Below, piece after piece: positions 1 through 6,459 of a DNA stretch of 11,081 nt. A program made the position numbers and the translations under genes. The stretch is from Syntrophales bacterium (GTDB lineage: Bacteria; Desulfobacterota; Syntrophia; Syntrophales; UBA2210): contig JAUSPK010000234.1 of assembly GCA_030655735.1 (NCBI GenBank), forward strand, positions 1-11,081. Reading direction: 5' to 3'. Below the pieces are notes generated by a model. The model did not search any database. It was not told the origin of the DNA and worked only from the letters and a program-made list of their open reading frames with translations. The stretch's first letter is position 1, and every line of letters starts with the position of its first letter.

Positions 1-3000
1 ACGATCTCTTCGCAAAGGCGAGAAAGTACCAGATGCCCGCCATTGCCATGACCGATCACGGCAACATGTTCGGGGCTGTGGATTTTTATCAGAAGGCCTA
101 CAAGGCCGGTATAAAACCCATTATAGGGTGCGAGCTGTACGTGGCCCCCGGAAGCCGGTCTGACCGGGGAGAGGGGCCCCGCCATCTTGTCGTTCTTGCC
201 AAGGACACGCACGGATACAAGAACCTGATGAAACTTACCTCTGCCGGGTACCTTGATGGCTTCTATTACAAGCCCCGCGTGGACAAAGAGCTGCTGGCCC
301 TCCACAGTGAGGGCCTTATCTGCACAAGCGCGTGTCTCAACGGCGAGATATCCCATCTCCTGCTGAAAGGAGACAAGGATGGCGCGCAGCGGGTGGCCGA
401 AGAGTACCGCGACATCTTCGGAGAGGGTAACTTCTACCTCGAGATCATGGAAAACGGACTCGAAGAGCAGAAAAGGGCCAACGAGGGTCTTATCGAGCTG
501 GGCAAAAGACTTTCCATCCCTATGGTCGCGACCAATGACTGTCACTACCTGAATAGCGAAGACGCCGAGGCACACGAGGTTCTCCTGTGCATACAGACCG
601 GAACGACCATGGAAGACGACAGGAGGATGCGCTTCCGGTCCGAGGAATTCTATCTGAAATCCCCCGATGAGATGAAGAAAAGCTTTGACTATTGTCCTGA
701 AGCTATTGCAAACACGCTGGAAATAGCCAACAAGTGTAACCTGACTCTGGATCTGGGACACCAGTTTTTTCTCCCTAATTATGAAATCGAGGCGGGGCTT
801 TCACAGGAAGAACACCTGGCCAATCTGGCCCGGGAGGGGCTGGAGCGCCTGATGCCGGCCATAGCAGCAGGTGCGGAGAGCGAAGACCCCGAGGAGATCA
901 GCAAGAAGTACCACAAGAGACTGGAGATGGAGCTTGAAATAATCAACTCCATGGAATTCCCAGGATATTTCCTTATTGTTGCCGATTTTATCAACTATGC
1001 GAAAAAAAAGAACATTCCGGTGGGGCCAGGGCGGGGTTCCGCCGCCGGAAGTCTTGTTGCCTATGCCCTGGGTATCACCAATATAGACCCCATCCGCTAC
1101 GGTCTCTTCTTTGAGCGGTTTCTGAATCCCAGCAGAAGGAGCATGCCCGATATTGACACAGACTTCTGCATGGAGGGAAGGGATGAGGTCATACAATATG
1201 TGACTGAGAAGTATGGGAGCGATCAGGTCTCTCAGATCATCACCTTCGGCAAGATGCAGGCAAAGGCCGTTGTGAGGGATGTCGGCAGGGCCCTCAATAT
1301 GCCCTACGGTGAGGTGGATAATATCGCGAAGATGATCCCCAATACCCTTGGAATCACGCTGAAACAGGCAATAAAGGATGAGCCCCGCCTTGCAGAGGAA
1401 CAGAGGAAAAATGAAAAGATCAGAAGGCTTCTCTCCCTCTCCCAGTCGCTGGAAGGCCTGAACCGCCACGCATCCACGCACGCGGCCGGGGTGGTGATCT
1501 CCGACGTGCCCCTGGTGGAGAGGGTTCCCCTCTACAAGAGTCCGAACAACGATGATATCGTGACTCAGTACTCGATGAACGACCTGCAGGAAGTCGGCCT
1601 AACAAAGTTTGATTTTCTGGGTCTCCGGACACTCACCGTCATCAGGGATACAATAAAATTCATCCGAGAGGGGAGGGGAGAAGAGAATTTTTCGATAGAA
1701 TCCATCCCCCTCGACGACGAGGCTACCTACGACCTCCTCGCAAAGGGACAAACGGATGGTGTCTTTCAGCTTGAAAGCTCCGGCATGAAGGATATTATCG
1801 TCAAAATGAGACCGGACTGCATTGAGGATATTATCGCCCTTATATCACTCTACCGCCCGGGCCCTATGAGGTATGTCCCAGATTTCATAGCAAACAAACA
1901 GGGAAAACAGAAGATCGTCTACGAAGATCCGCGCCTTGAAGAGATACTGAAAGAGACCTACGGTATTACCATTTACCAGGAGCAGGTGATGCAGATTGCC
2001 GGCGTGATCGGCGGCTACAGCATGGCGGACGCGGATAACCTCCGGAGGGCCATGAGCAAAAAGAAGGTCTCCGCGATGGAAAAGGAGCGCCCCAAGTTCA
2101 TCGCCGGCGCGAAAAAGAACAAGGTTTCGGAGGCCAAGGCAAAAAAGATATGGGAGCAGATGGAGACCTTCTCCGGGTATGGATTCAACAAATCCCACAG
2201 CGCCGCCTACACCATGATCTCCTTCCAGACCGCATACCTGAAGGCCCACTATCCTGTTGAGTTCATGACGGCCCTGCTCACCAGCGAGAAGAACAACCGG
2301 GACAATATCATAAAATATATAGCCAGTTGCCGGGATATGGGGATCAATGTTCTCCCCCCGGACATCAATGAATCCTTTACCGATTTCAGCGTCGTAGGGG
2401 AGAATGTGCGATTCGGTCTGTCCGCCGTAAAGAACGTCGGCGCTGGAGCCGTGGATTCCATAATAACTTCAAGAACATCTGGTGGGAAGTTCATCTCCTT
2501 TCATGATTTCTGCGACAGGATTGACCTGCACAGGGCCAATAAAAAAGTTATAGAGAGCCTGATCAAGTGCGGCGCCTTCGACTCCCTGGAGCAAAACCGG
2601 TGTCGTCTGATGGAGGGGTATGAGGATATTGCCCTCGCTGCCCAGAGGAGAAACCGGGACCGGATGAACGGCCAGACCAGTCTCTTCGATGGTCCCGAGA
2701 TCACTGATACCATACAGCCGGATCTCCCCGATGTTCCGGAGTGGGATCATGACATTCTCCTCTCATATGAGAAAGAGATGCTGGGCTTCTACATCACAGG
2801 CCACCCCCTTCTGAAATACGCCGACAGCCTGAACACCATTGTGGACATTGATTCACAGACATTATCAGCAAAACAGGATGGGAGCACCGTGTCGGTAGCC
2901 GGTGTGGTAAGCAATATACGGGAGGTTACCACAAAGAGAAAGGACACGATGGCCTACGTAACCCTTGAGGACCTGAAGGGTTTTATCACCGTTATTGTCT

Positions 3001-3380
3001 TCGCGGACCTGTACCGTGACAACATTTCCCTGATTCACAGTGAAGAACCCCTTTACATAAAGGGGCGGCTTGATGTCGGCGATGAGGGGGGCAAGGTTGT
3101 GGCATCCGAGATCACGACCGTTGAGGAGGCGATAAAAACACCCTTTTCCTCCGTGCATTTTATGGTCGATGCCGAAAAATCAAACGGCGACACGGTGGAA
3201 AACCTCAAGGTGATCCTTGAGAAGAGAGGTGGCAAGTATCCAGCATATATACATTTATTGTCATCAAATGAGGCTGAAACCATCCTCTCCCTGGGTGAAG
3301 GCTTGGGGGTTGAGCTCTCGGAAGAGATCAAAAGTGAGGCAGATGAGCTCCTAGGCCCGGGTGCGACGCGCTTTATGTAG
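1..3380 (+). CDS. dnaE: DNA polymerase III subunit alpha, 5'-truncated
   Basis: Catalytic subunit of the replicative DNA polymerase III. The window cuts off the start: the frame is open from base 3, and by comparison with E. coli DnaE roughly 25 N-terminal residues are missing, so the Met at 33 is internal. Counting from that Met, the PHP domain covers about residues 1-175, with TDHGN at 7-11 and TNDCHY at 167-172. The polymerase core has the GPGRGSAAGS loop near 331, the acidic PDIDTDF motif at 372-378 (D373 and D375 match the catalytic aspartates D401/D403 of E. coli) and KFDFLGL with D527 (matching D555). QTSLF at 881-885 fits the internal beta-clamp-binding motif. An OB-fold lies at about 950-1030, followed by a short C-terminal region. 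The length fits the DnaE1 class. The stop is TAG at 3378. The UPF0280 gene follows after 50 bases on the same strand. Family assignment is very secure. Confidence 0.97.
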   Translation, partial: DLFAKARKYQMPAIAMTDHGNMFGAVDFYQKAYKAGIKPIIGCELYVAPGSRSDRGEGPRHLVVLAKDTHGYKNLMKLTSAGYLDGFYYKPRVDKELLALHSEGLICTSACLNGEISHLLLKGDKDGAQRVAEEYRDIFGEGNFYLEIMENGLEEQKRANEGLIELGKRLSIPMVATNDCHYLNSEDAEAHEVLLCIQTGTTMEDDRRMRFRSEEFYLKSPDEMKKSFDYCPEAIANTLEIANKCNLTLDLGHQFFLPNYEIEAGLSQEEHLANLAREGLERLMPAIAAGAESEDPEEISKKYHKRLEMELEIINSMEFPGYFLIVADFINYAKKKNIPVGPGRGSAAGSLVAYALGITNIDPIRYGLFFERFLNPSRRSMPDIDTDFCMEGRDEVIQYVTEKYGSDQVSQIITFGKMQAKAVVRDVGRALNMPYGEVDNIAKMIPNTLGITLKQAIKDEPRLAEEQRKNEKIRRLLSLSQSLEGLNRHASTHAAGVVISDVPLVERVPLYKSPNNDDIVTQYSMNDLQEVGLTKFDFLGLRTLTVIRDTIKFIREGRGEENFSIESIPLDDEATYDLLAKGQTDGVFQLESSGMKDIIVKMRPDCIEDIIALISLYRPGPMRYVPDFIANKQGKQKIVYEDPRLEEILKETYGITIYQEQVMQIAGVIGGYSMADADNLRRAMSKKKVSAMEKERPKFIAGAKKNKVSEAKAKKIWEQMETFSGYGFNKSHSAAYTMISFQTAYLKAHYPVEFMTALLTSEKNNRDNIIKYIASCRDMGINVLPPDINESFTDFSVVGENVRFGLSAVKNVGAGAVDSIITSRTSGGKFISFHDFCDRIDLHRANKKVIESLIKCGAFDSLEQNRCRLMEGYEDIALAAQRRNRDRMNGQTSLFDGPEITDTIQPDLPDVPEWDHDILLSYEKEMLGFYITGHPLLKYADSLNTIVDIDSQTLSAKQDGSTVSVAGVVSNIREVTTKRKDTMAYVTLEDLKGFITVIVFADLYRDNISLIHSEEPLYIKGRLDVGDEGGKVVASEITTVEEAIKTPFSSVHFMVDAEKSNGDTVENLKVILEKRGGKYPAYIHLLSSNEAETILSLGEGLGVELSEEIKSEADELLGPGATRFM

Positions 3381-3430
3381 ATATGACGGCGGAGTGGGCA
3401 GAGGGGGCCCTATTTTGCTGACGCCTGATT

Positions 3431-4189
3431 TTGACTCAATCATCGACACCTTTATACCACTTTCCCATGGAATACCTTAAACGAACCTACAGAAACAGGA
3501 TTTCAAAAGGCAGCCTCGTCTCCTTTCAGGTAAAGGTCAAGGAGACGGACCTGTATATCGGCGCAGAGAGCGATTATACAGACGCGGCGCTTCAATCCGT
3601 GCGCAGGCACCGCGAATACATAGAGGAATACATCCGGCACAACCCTTCGTTTATGGATTCCATGACGCCGGTTGCAATAGATGCCTTTGCGCCAGCGATA
3701 ATACGGGAGATGATCGAGGCATCCGGCCTCTGCGGCGTCGGTCCGATGGCCTCCGTTGCCGGGGCGATCGCGCAGCATGTCGGTCTGGATCTTATGGAGC
3801 ATTCAGACAATATCATCATCGAAAACGGCGGCGATATATTCCTGCGACTTATCGATAAAGATGGCACCGTAGGAATCTTCGCGGGAGATTCTCCCCTCAG
3901 CTATAAAGTGTCTCTCAAGGTAAAGTCCGAAGGATCTCCCTTCGGTATCTGTACCTCGTCAGGGACAATTGGGCATTCTACAAGCTTCGGCAGGGCCGAC
4001 GCCGTGTGTGTTACGTCTGAATCGACAATCCTGGCCGATGCAGCTGCGACCTCGATCGGTAACCGTGTGAAGAGGGAAGGGGACATAAAGGGGGCGCTTG
4101 AATACGGGATAGGGATAAAAGGGGTTCTGGGCGTGTTGATCATTATAGGGGACAAACTCGGGATACGGGGAGACATTGAACTGGTGTAG
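3431..4189 (+). CDS. UPF0280 family protein (ApbE-like fold)
   Basis: Member of the UPF0280 family, distantly related to the ApbE flavin transferases; its biochemical role is not established. With the TTG start at 3431 it has 252 residues. Visible family motifs are RTYRNR near 18-23, GVGPMASVAGAIA at 102-114, ENGGDIFL at 131-138, CTSSGTIGHS at 174-183, and ADAAATSIGNRV at 202-213, which resembles the metal-binding ADA.AT segment of ApbE. There is no signal peptide, so it is probably cytoplasmic. The start is uncertain: neither TTG 3431 nor the in-frame ATG at 3467 has a well-placed Shine-Dalgarno sequence (GAGGGGG at 3401-3407 is too far away). Many relatives begin close to the RTYR motif, which favours ATG 3467. 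It lies between dnaE (50-base gap) and the patatin gene (21-base gap) and is probably co-transcribed with them. Confidence 0.88.
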   Translation: MTQSSTPLYHFPMEYLKRTYRNRISKGSLVSFQVKVKETDLYIGAESDYTDAALQSVRRHREYIEEYIRHNPSFMDSMTPVAIDAFAPAIIREMIEASGLCGVGPMASVAGAIAQHVGLDLMEHSDNIIIENGGDIFLRLIDKDGTVGIFAGDSPLSYKVSLKVKSEGSPFGICTSSGTIGHSTSFGRADAVCVTSESTILADAAATSIGNRVKREGDIKGALEYGIGIKGVLGVLIIIGDKLGIRGDIELV

Positions 4190-4210
4190 ACGAGATATAG
4201 GGGGCTTGGT

Positions 4211-4975
4211 GTGACAACGGCACGAAAGATCGGTCTGGCGCTGGGCAGCGGCTCGGCACGCGGGTGGTCGCATATAGGGGTGATACAGGGTCTGCGGGAG
4301 GAAGGGATCCCCATAGACATGGTGTGTGGAACGTCGATAGGGGCAATCGTCGGCGGGGCGCTGGCCGCAGGGGCCCTTGAACAGCTGGACGAGTGGGTGC
4401 GGGAACTCTCGTGGACAGATATCATCGGATTTATGGACGTCATGTTCCCCAGGTCCGGCCTCATCGAGGGGGAAAAGATCATAAAATTCTTCCGAAAAAA
4501 CTTTAAAGACCCCAATATAGAGGATCTTCCCATGCTTTTCGCAGCGGTTGCGACGGATCTGATGTCGGGGCGTGAAATATGGCTCAGAGAGGGTTCACTG
4601 ATGGATGCCGTGCGTGCGAGCATATCGATGCCCGGCATCTTCGTACCCTTTAAACAAAACGCGCAGTGGCTTGTGGACGGAGGGCTGGTGAACCCCGTAC
4701 CTGTATCGCTATGCAGGGCGATGGGGGCGGATATCGTCATAGCGGTCAATCTTAACTCCAATCTAGTGGGAAAACGAAGGGCCCAGAAAGAACCGTCGCG
4801 GAAGACTCCACCGAAAAAGGAAAGAAAATCAGGGAAATTGCGTGAACAACTCACGGCCTATCTTGACAGTACCGTCAAGCGGGGCAGGTCTCTCATCCCG
4901 GCACGGTTCGGACTGGACAGTTCGGATCGCGATCCGTCACTCTTTGAGGTCATGGGGCAACAGCTACCAATATAA
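4211..4975 (+). CDS. Patatin-like phospholipase (RssA type), C-terminus lost by frameshift
   Basis: Predicted serine acyl hydrolase of the patatin/RssA family. It has 254 residues from a GTG start with AGGGGG at 4199-4204, correctly spaced. The N-terminus carries the glycine-rich oxyanion-hole segment LGSGSARGWSHIG (11-23), the nucleophile elbow GTSIG (40-44, Ser42), and DGG at 156-158 with Asp156 as the second member of the Ser-Asp dyad. A lysine/arginine-rich stretch lies at about 188-210. No signal peptide or membrane segment is visible, which fits the cytoplasmic RssA-like branch rather than secreted patatins. The frame ends abruptly after FEVMGQQLPI, whereas relatives continue with an NIMQDRI-type helix and a tail of about 60 residues. 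That tail is present immediately downstream in another frame (see 4963-5148). The catalytic dyad is intact, so the short product could still be active if it folds. Confidence 0.88.
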   Translation: MTTARKIGLALGSGSARGWSHIGVIQGLREEGIPIDMVCGTSIGAIVGGALAAGALEQLDEWVRELSWTDIIGFMDVMFPRSGLIEGEKIIKFFRKNFKDPNIEDLPMLFAAVATDLMSGREIWLREGSLMDAVRASISMPGIFVPFKQNAQWLVDGGLVNPVPVSLCRAMGADIVIAVNLNSNLVGKRRAQKEPSRKTPPKKERKSGKLREQLTAYLDSTVKRGRSLIPARFGLDSSDRDPSLFEVMGQQLPI

Positions 4976-5148
4976 TGCAGGACCGCATAACGCGCCAGAG
5001 GCTTGCGGGAGATCCTCCCGATCTACTGATATCACCCAGGCTGGCCCATGTCGGTCTTCTGGAATACAACCGTGCGGAGGAAACCATTCGAGAGGGGAGA
5101 CATGCCTTGGAGCTGATTCTGCCTCTTTTGAAGGATGTGATAGGCTGA
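4963..5148 (+). pseudogene. Displaced C-terminal part of the patatin-like gene (frameshift)
   Basis: Read in the frame of base 4963, the sequence gives ATNIMQDRITRQRLAGDPPD, then continues through LLISPRLAHVGLLEYNRAEE to a TGA at 5146-5148. This is the expected conserved end of RssA-like patatins (the NIMQDRI helix, the 'SPRL.H.GLLE' segment, then an amphipathic helix). The preceding frame ends in MGQQLPI. Removing two bases (CA at 4961-4962) would join MGQ directly to ATNIMQDR and give a protein of about 311 residues, the usual family length. The stop TAA (4973-4975) overlaps an ATG (4975-4977), which could in principle permit restart, but no ribosome binding site is obvious. The shift may be a sequencing or assembly error, a real recent mutation, or less likely programmed recoding. 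Confidence 0.85.
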
Positions 5149-5169
5149 TCACCCTATACTCTGTTATGC

Positions 5170-5196
5170 AGATTTCTCCCTGCAGTCGAAATGACA
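5170..5196. repeat. Short dispersed-repeat-like element with inverted ends
   Basis: The minus strand here reads TGTCATTTCGACTGCAGGGA followed by GAAATCT. This resembles a short intergenic repeat type that I recall seeing scattered in genomes of several environmental bacterial groups (forms like 'TGTCATTTCGA...GGGAGAAATCT'). The core has inverted ends, ATTTC at 5172-5176 and GAAAT at 5188-5192, around a central CTGCAG. It lies just after the end of the patatin remnant, in a region with no gene. Only this one copy is in the window, so the repeat nature rests on memory of similar sequences and not on counting. Confidence 0.4.
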
Positions 5197-5346
5197 AATA
5201 ATTAATGACAAAGTCATGGTCAACGTTAGAGAAGGGGAGTCGATGGAAACGTTCCTTTCCGTGCTTCAATCGATGCCGGAGCGATTCCCTGGTTGGACCG
5301 TAGTCAAAGTTTACATAACATATCTTATCGGACGTTACGAAAACAG

Positions 5347-5364
5347 GCCGCCGTGGCGGGCGGC
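5347..5364. terminator. Possible bidirectional intrinsic terminator
   Basis: The inverted repeat GCCGCC (5347-5352) and GGCGGC (5359-5364) encloses a six-base loop. On the minus strand it is followed by CTGTTTT and on the plus strand by TCGATTTT, both short and imperfect U-tracts. It lies 25 bases past the nitroreductase stop and about 200 bases past the patatin tail, the right place for a shared terminator of these convergent genes. The U-tracts are weak, so efficiency is uncertain. Confidence 0.45.
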
Positions 5365-5389
5365 TCGATTTTGACCAGCGTGCCATTTC

Positions 5390-6055
5390 TCATTCAACCC
5401 AACGGACGAATTCATCCAGCCCCCCCCGTGCCCTTTCAAATGTGTTAACGGGGCTCTCCTGATCCGGCCAACCAAGTGCTACTCCGATGACGATCCGTTT
5501 GGTATCCGTAATTTTCACGAGCCTGCGGAGTATGTCGGGATATTGGACGGCCGCTGCCATGATGCAGGTGCCCAGTCCCCTCTCGTGGGAAAGGAGACAG
5601 AGGGTTTGAGCGAAGAGCCCCGCGTCGAGCATGGAATATTCCAGTGAGACTGCCCTGTCGACCGTTATGAGGATTAATGCGGGCGCGTCAAAAAGTTTCA
5701 TCATGTGTGTATAGAAATTCAAACGCGCCTCCGCGTCTTCACGCGGTATCGAAAGCGCCTCCAGGGTGCGCCTCCCTATATCCCGATAGCGGTTTTTGTT
5801 GATTTCCGGCCATTCCAGGGGCATAGGTATGTCGGGATCGGGCGGCTTGCCCGACATAGCGGCCTGTTTATTTTCTTCTTTAAACGTGGCAAGGAGGCCT
5901 CCTGTGACCACGGTAATTTCCCAGGGCTGGGTATTCCCCCATGATGGAGCCCACAGGGCGTCCGAGATTATCCCTTCGATGATCCCCTTATCGACGAGCC
6001 TGGGCGAAAAAGATCGTACACTGCGGCGTGTTTTAACGGCTTTCTTGAGTTCCAT
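5390..6055 (-). CDS. Nitroreductase family protein (FMN-dependent)
   Basis: Predicted FMN-dependent NAD(P)H oxidoreductase of the nitroreductase family, 221 residues and cytoplasmic. The substrate cannot be told from sequence. Family marks are the phosphate-binding RRSVRSF (10-16), SWGNTQPWE (38-46) around the flavin, the ERGLGTCIM segment (158-166) and GVALGWPD (191-198). The member is typical in length and lacks any fused ferredoxin domain. The ATG start is well supported by AAAGGAGG at 6067-6060, four bases upstream, the best ribosome binding site in the window. It is transcribed divergently from the DUF59-like gene across a 105-base spacer and is convergent with the patatin gene. It appears to be a single-gene unit. 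Confidence 0.93.
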   Translation of the reverse strand: MELKKAVKTRRSVRSFSPRLVDKGIIEGIISDALWAPSWGNTQPWEITVVTGGLLATFKEENKQAAMSGKPPDPDIPMPLEWPEINKNRYRDIGRRTLEALSIPREDAEARLNFYTHMMKLFDAPALILITVDRAVSLEYSMLDAGLFAQTLCLLSHERGLGTCIMAAAVQYPDILRRLVKITDTKRIVIGVALGWPDQESPVNTFERARGGLDEFVRWVE

Positions 6056-6097
6056 GGATCCTCCTTTAAGTGTTAGATCATAGTTTGTCAGGTGATT

Positions 6098-6126
6098 GTT
6101 TAACTTTGTCCTTGCTATTTTGTCAA
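6098..6126 (-). promoter_or_regulatory. Candidate promoter of the nitroreductase gene
   Basis: A perfect -35 box TTGACA (minus strand, 6126-6121) is followed after 17 bases by TTAAAC (6103-6098), a weak -10 match. It sits in the AT-rich spacer (6056-6160) between the divergent nitroreductase and DUF59-like genes and would give a leader of about 35-40 bases. TCAATTGA, a perfect 8-base palindrome (6122-6129), overlaps the -35 box and could be a regulator half-site or chance. I could not find a convincing plus-strand promoter in the same spacer. Confidence 0.35.
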
Positions 6127-6160
6127 TTGATTACTTAATTACAGGTGGAGGCACAGAGGT

Positions 6161-6433
6161 ATGGATCCTGAAACAACACAAAGGATAGACGCGATCCTTG
6201 GACGGATTAAGGACCCCGAAAGTGGGATCTCTCTGGATCGACTGGGAGTCGTGACCCGGATTCGATACAACGAGGAAAAGAGGGAGATGTATCTGTTCAC
6301 CGATTTCCTGAGCCACCTTCCGACCTGCAACACCTGCCGGGGCATCGCCGTGGCGATTATATCGTCGCTCATGAAGCGTATGCAAGAAGAATTCGAGAAG
6401 GAATTCCCTGATATTACTATTGAATTTGTCTAA
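6161..6433 (+). CDS. Small MIP18/DUF59-like protein with a CxxC motif
   Basis: A 90-residue protein that resembles the MIP18 (DUF59) fold used in iron-sulfur cluster assembly: a first helix, then KDPESGISLDRLGVV (17-31) matching the family's 'DPE..sl.dLG.v' signature, a strand pair (VTRIRYNEE and REMYLFTDF), a helix (about 60-80) and a final strand DITIEFV. The family often has a single Cys after the second strand; here the region reads LPTCNTCRG, a CxxC pair at 56-59 that could bind a metal or cluster. The ATG start has GGTGGAGG at 6144-6151, nine bases upstream. It stands alone, divergent from the nitroreductase and convergent with the CoA-ligase gene 26 bases away. The family assignment is by motif only; the specific role is unknown. 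Confidence 0.7.
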   Translation: MDPETTQRIDAILGRIKDPESGISLDRLGVVTRIRYNEEKREMYLFTDFLSHLPTCNTCRGIAVAIISSLMKRMQEEFEKEFPDITIEFV

Positions 6434-6459
6434 TTTGAAAATTTTTCCTTTAATAATCT

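Larger units (their letters stand above)
5149..5389. other. Intergenic region between the patatin and nitroreductase genes
   Basis: This 241-base gap separates two convergent genes. It holds the short repeat-like element (5170-5196) and the GC-rich hairpin (5347-5364). One short open frame (ATG 5243 to TGA 5374, 43 codons before the stop, with GAAGGGGAG just upstream) runs straight through the hairpin and has no recognisable motif. I see no tRNA or other RNA gene. Confidence 0.6.

Noticed and set aside
801..1481. A 226-codon minus-strand open frame inside dnaE
   Set aside because: It is antisense to the conserved polymerase core and has no recognisable domain.
3901..4854. A 317-codon minus-strand open frame
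   Set aside because: It is antisense to the UPF0280 and patatin genes, both with clear family motifs; its Ser/Pro/Arg-rich product is typical of a reverse-strand shadow.
5243..5374. A 43-codon open frame with GAAGGGGAG upstream in the gap between the patatin and nitroreductase genes
   Set aside because: It runs through the GC-rich hairpin at 5347-5364, its C-terminus is simply the translated hairpin, and it shows no recognisable motif. It looks like a chance frame.
4964..5386. A 140-codon minus-strand open frame
   Set aside because: It lies opposite the conserved patatin tail, the repeat-like element and the hairpin, and has no family features.
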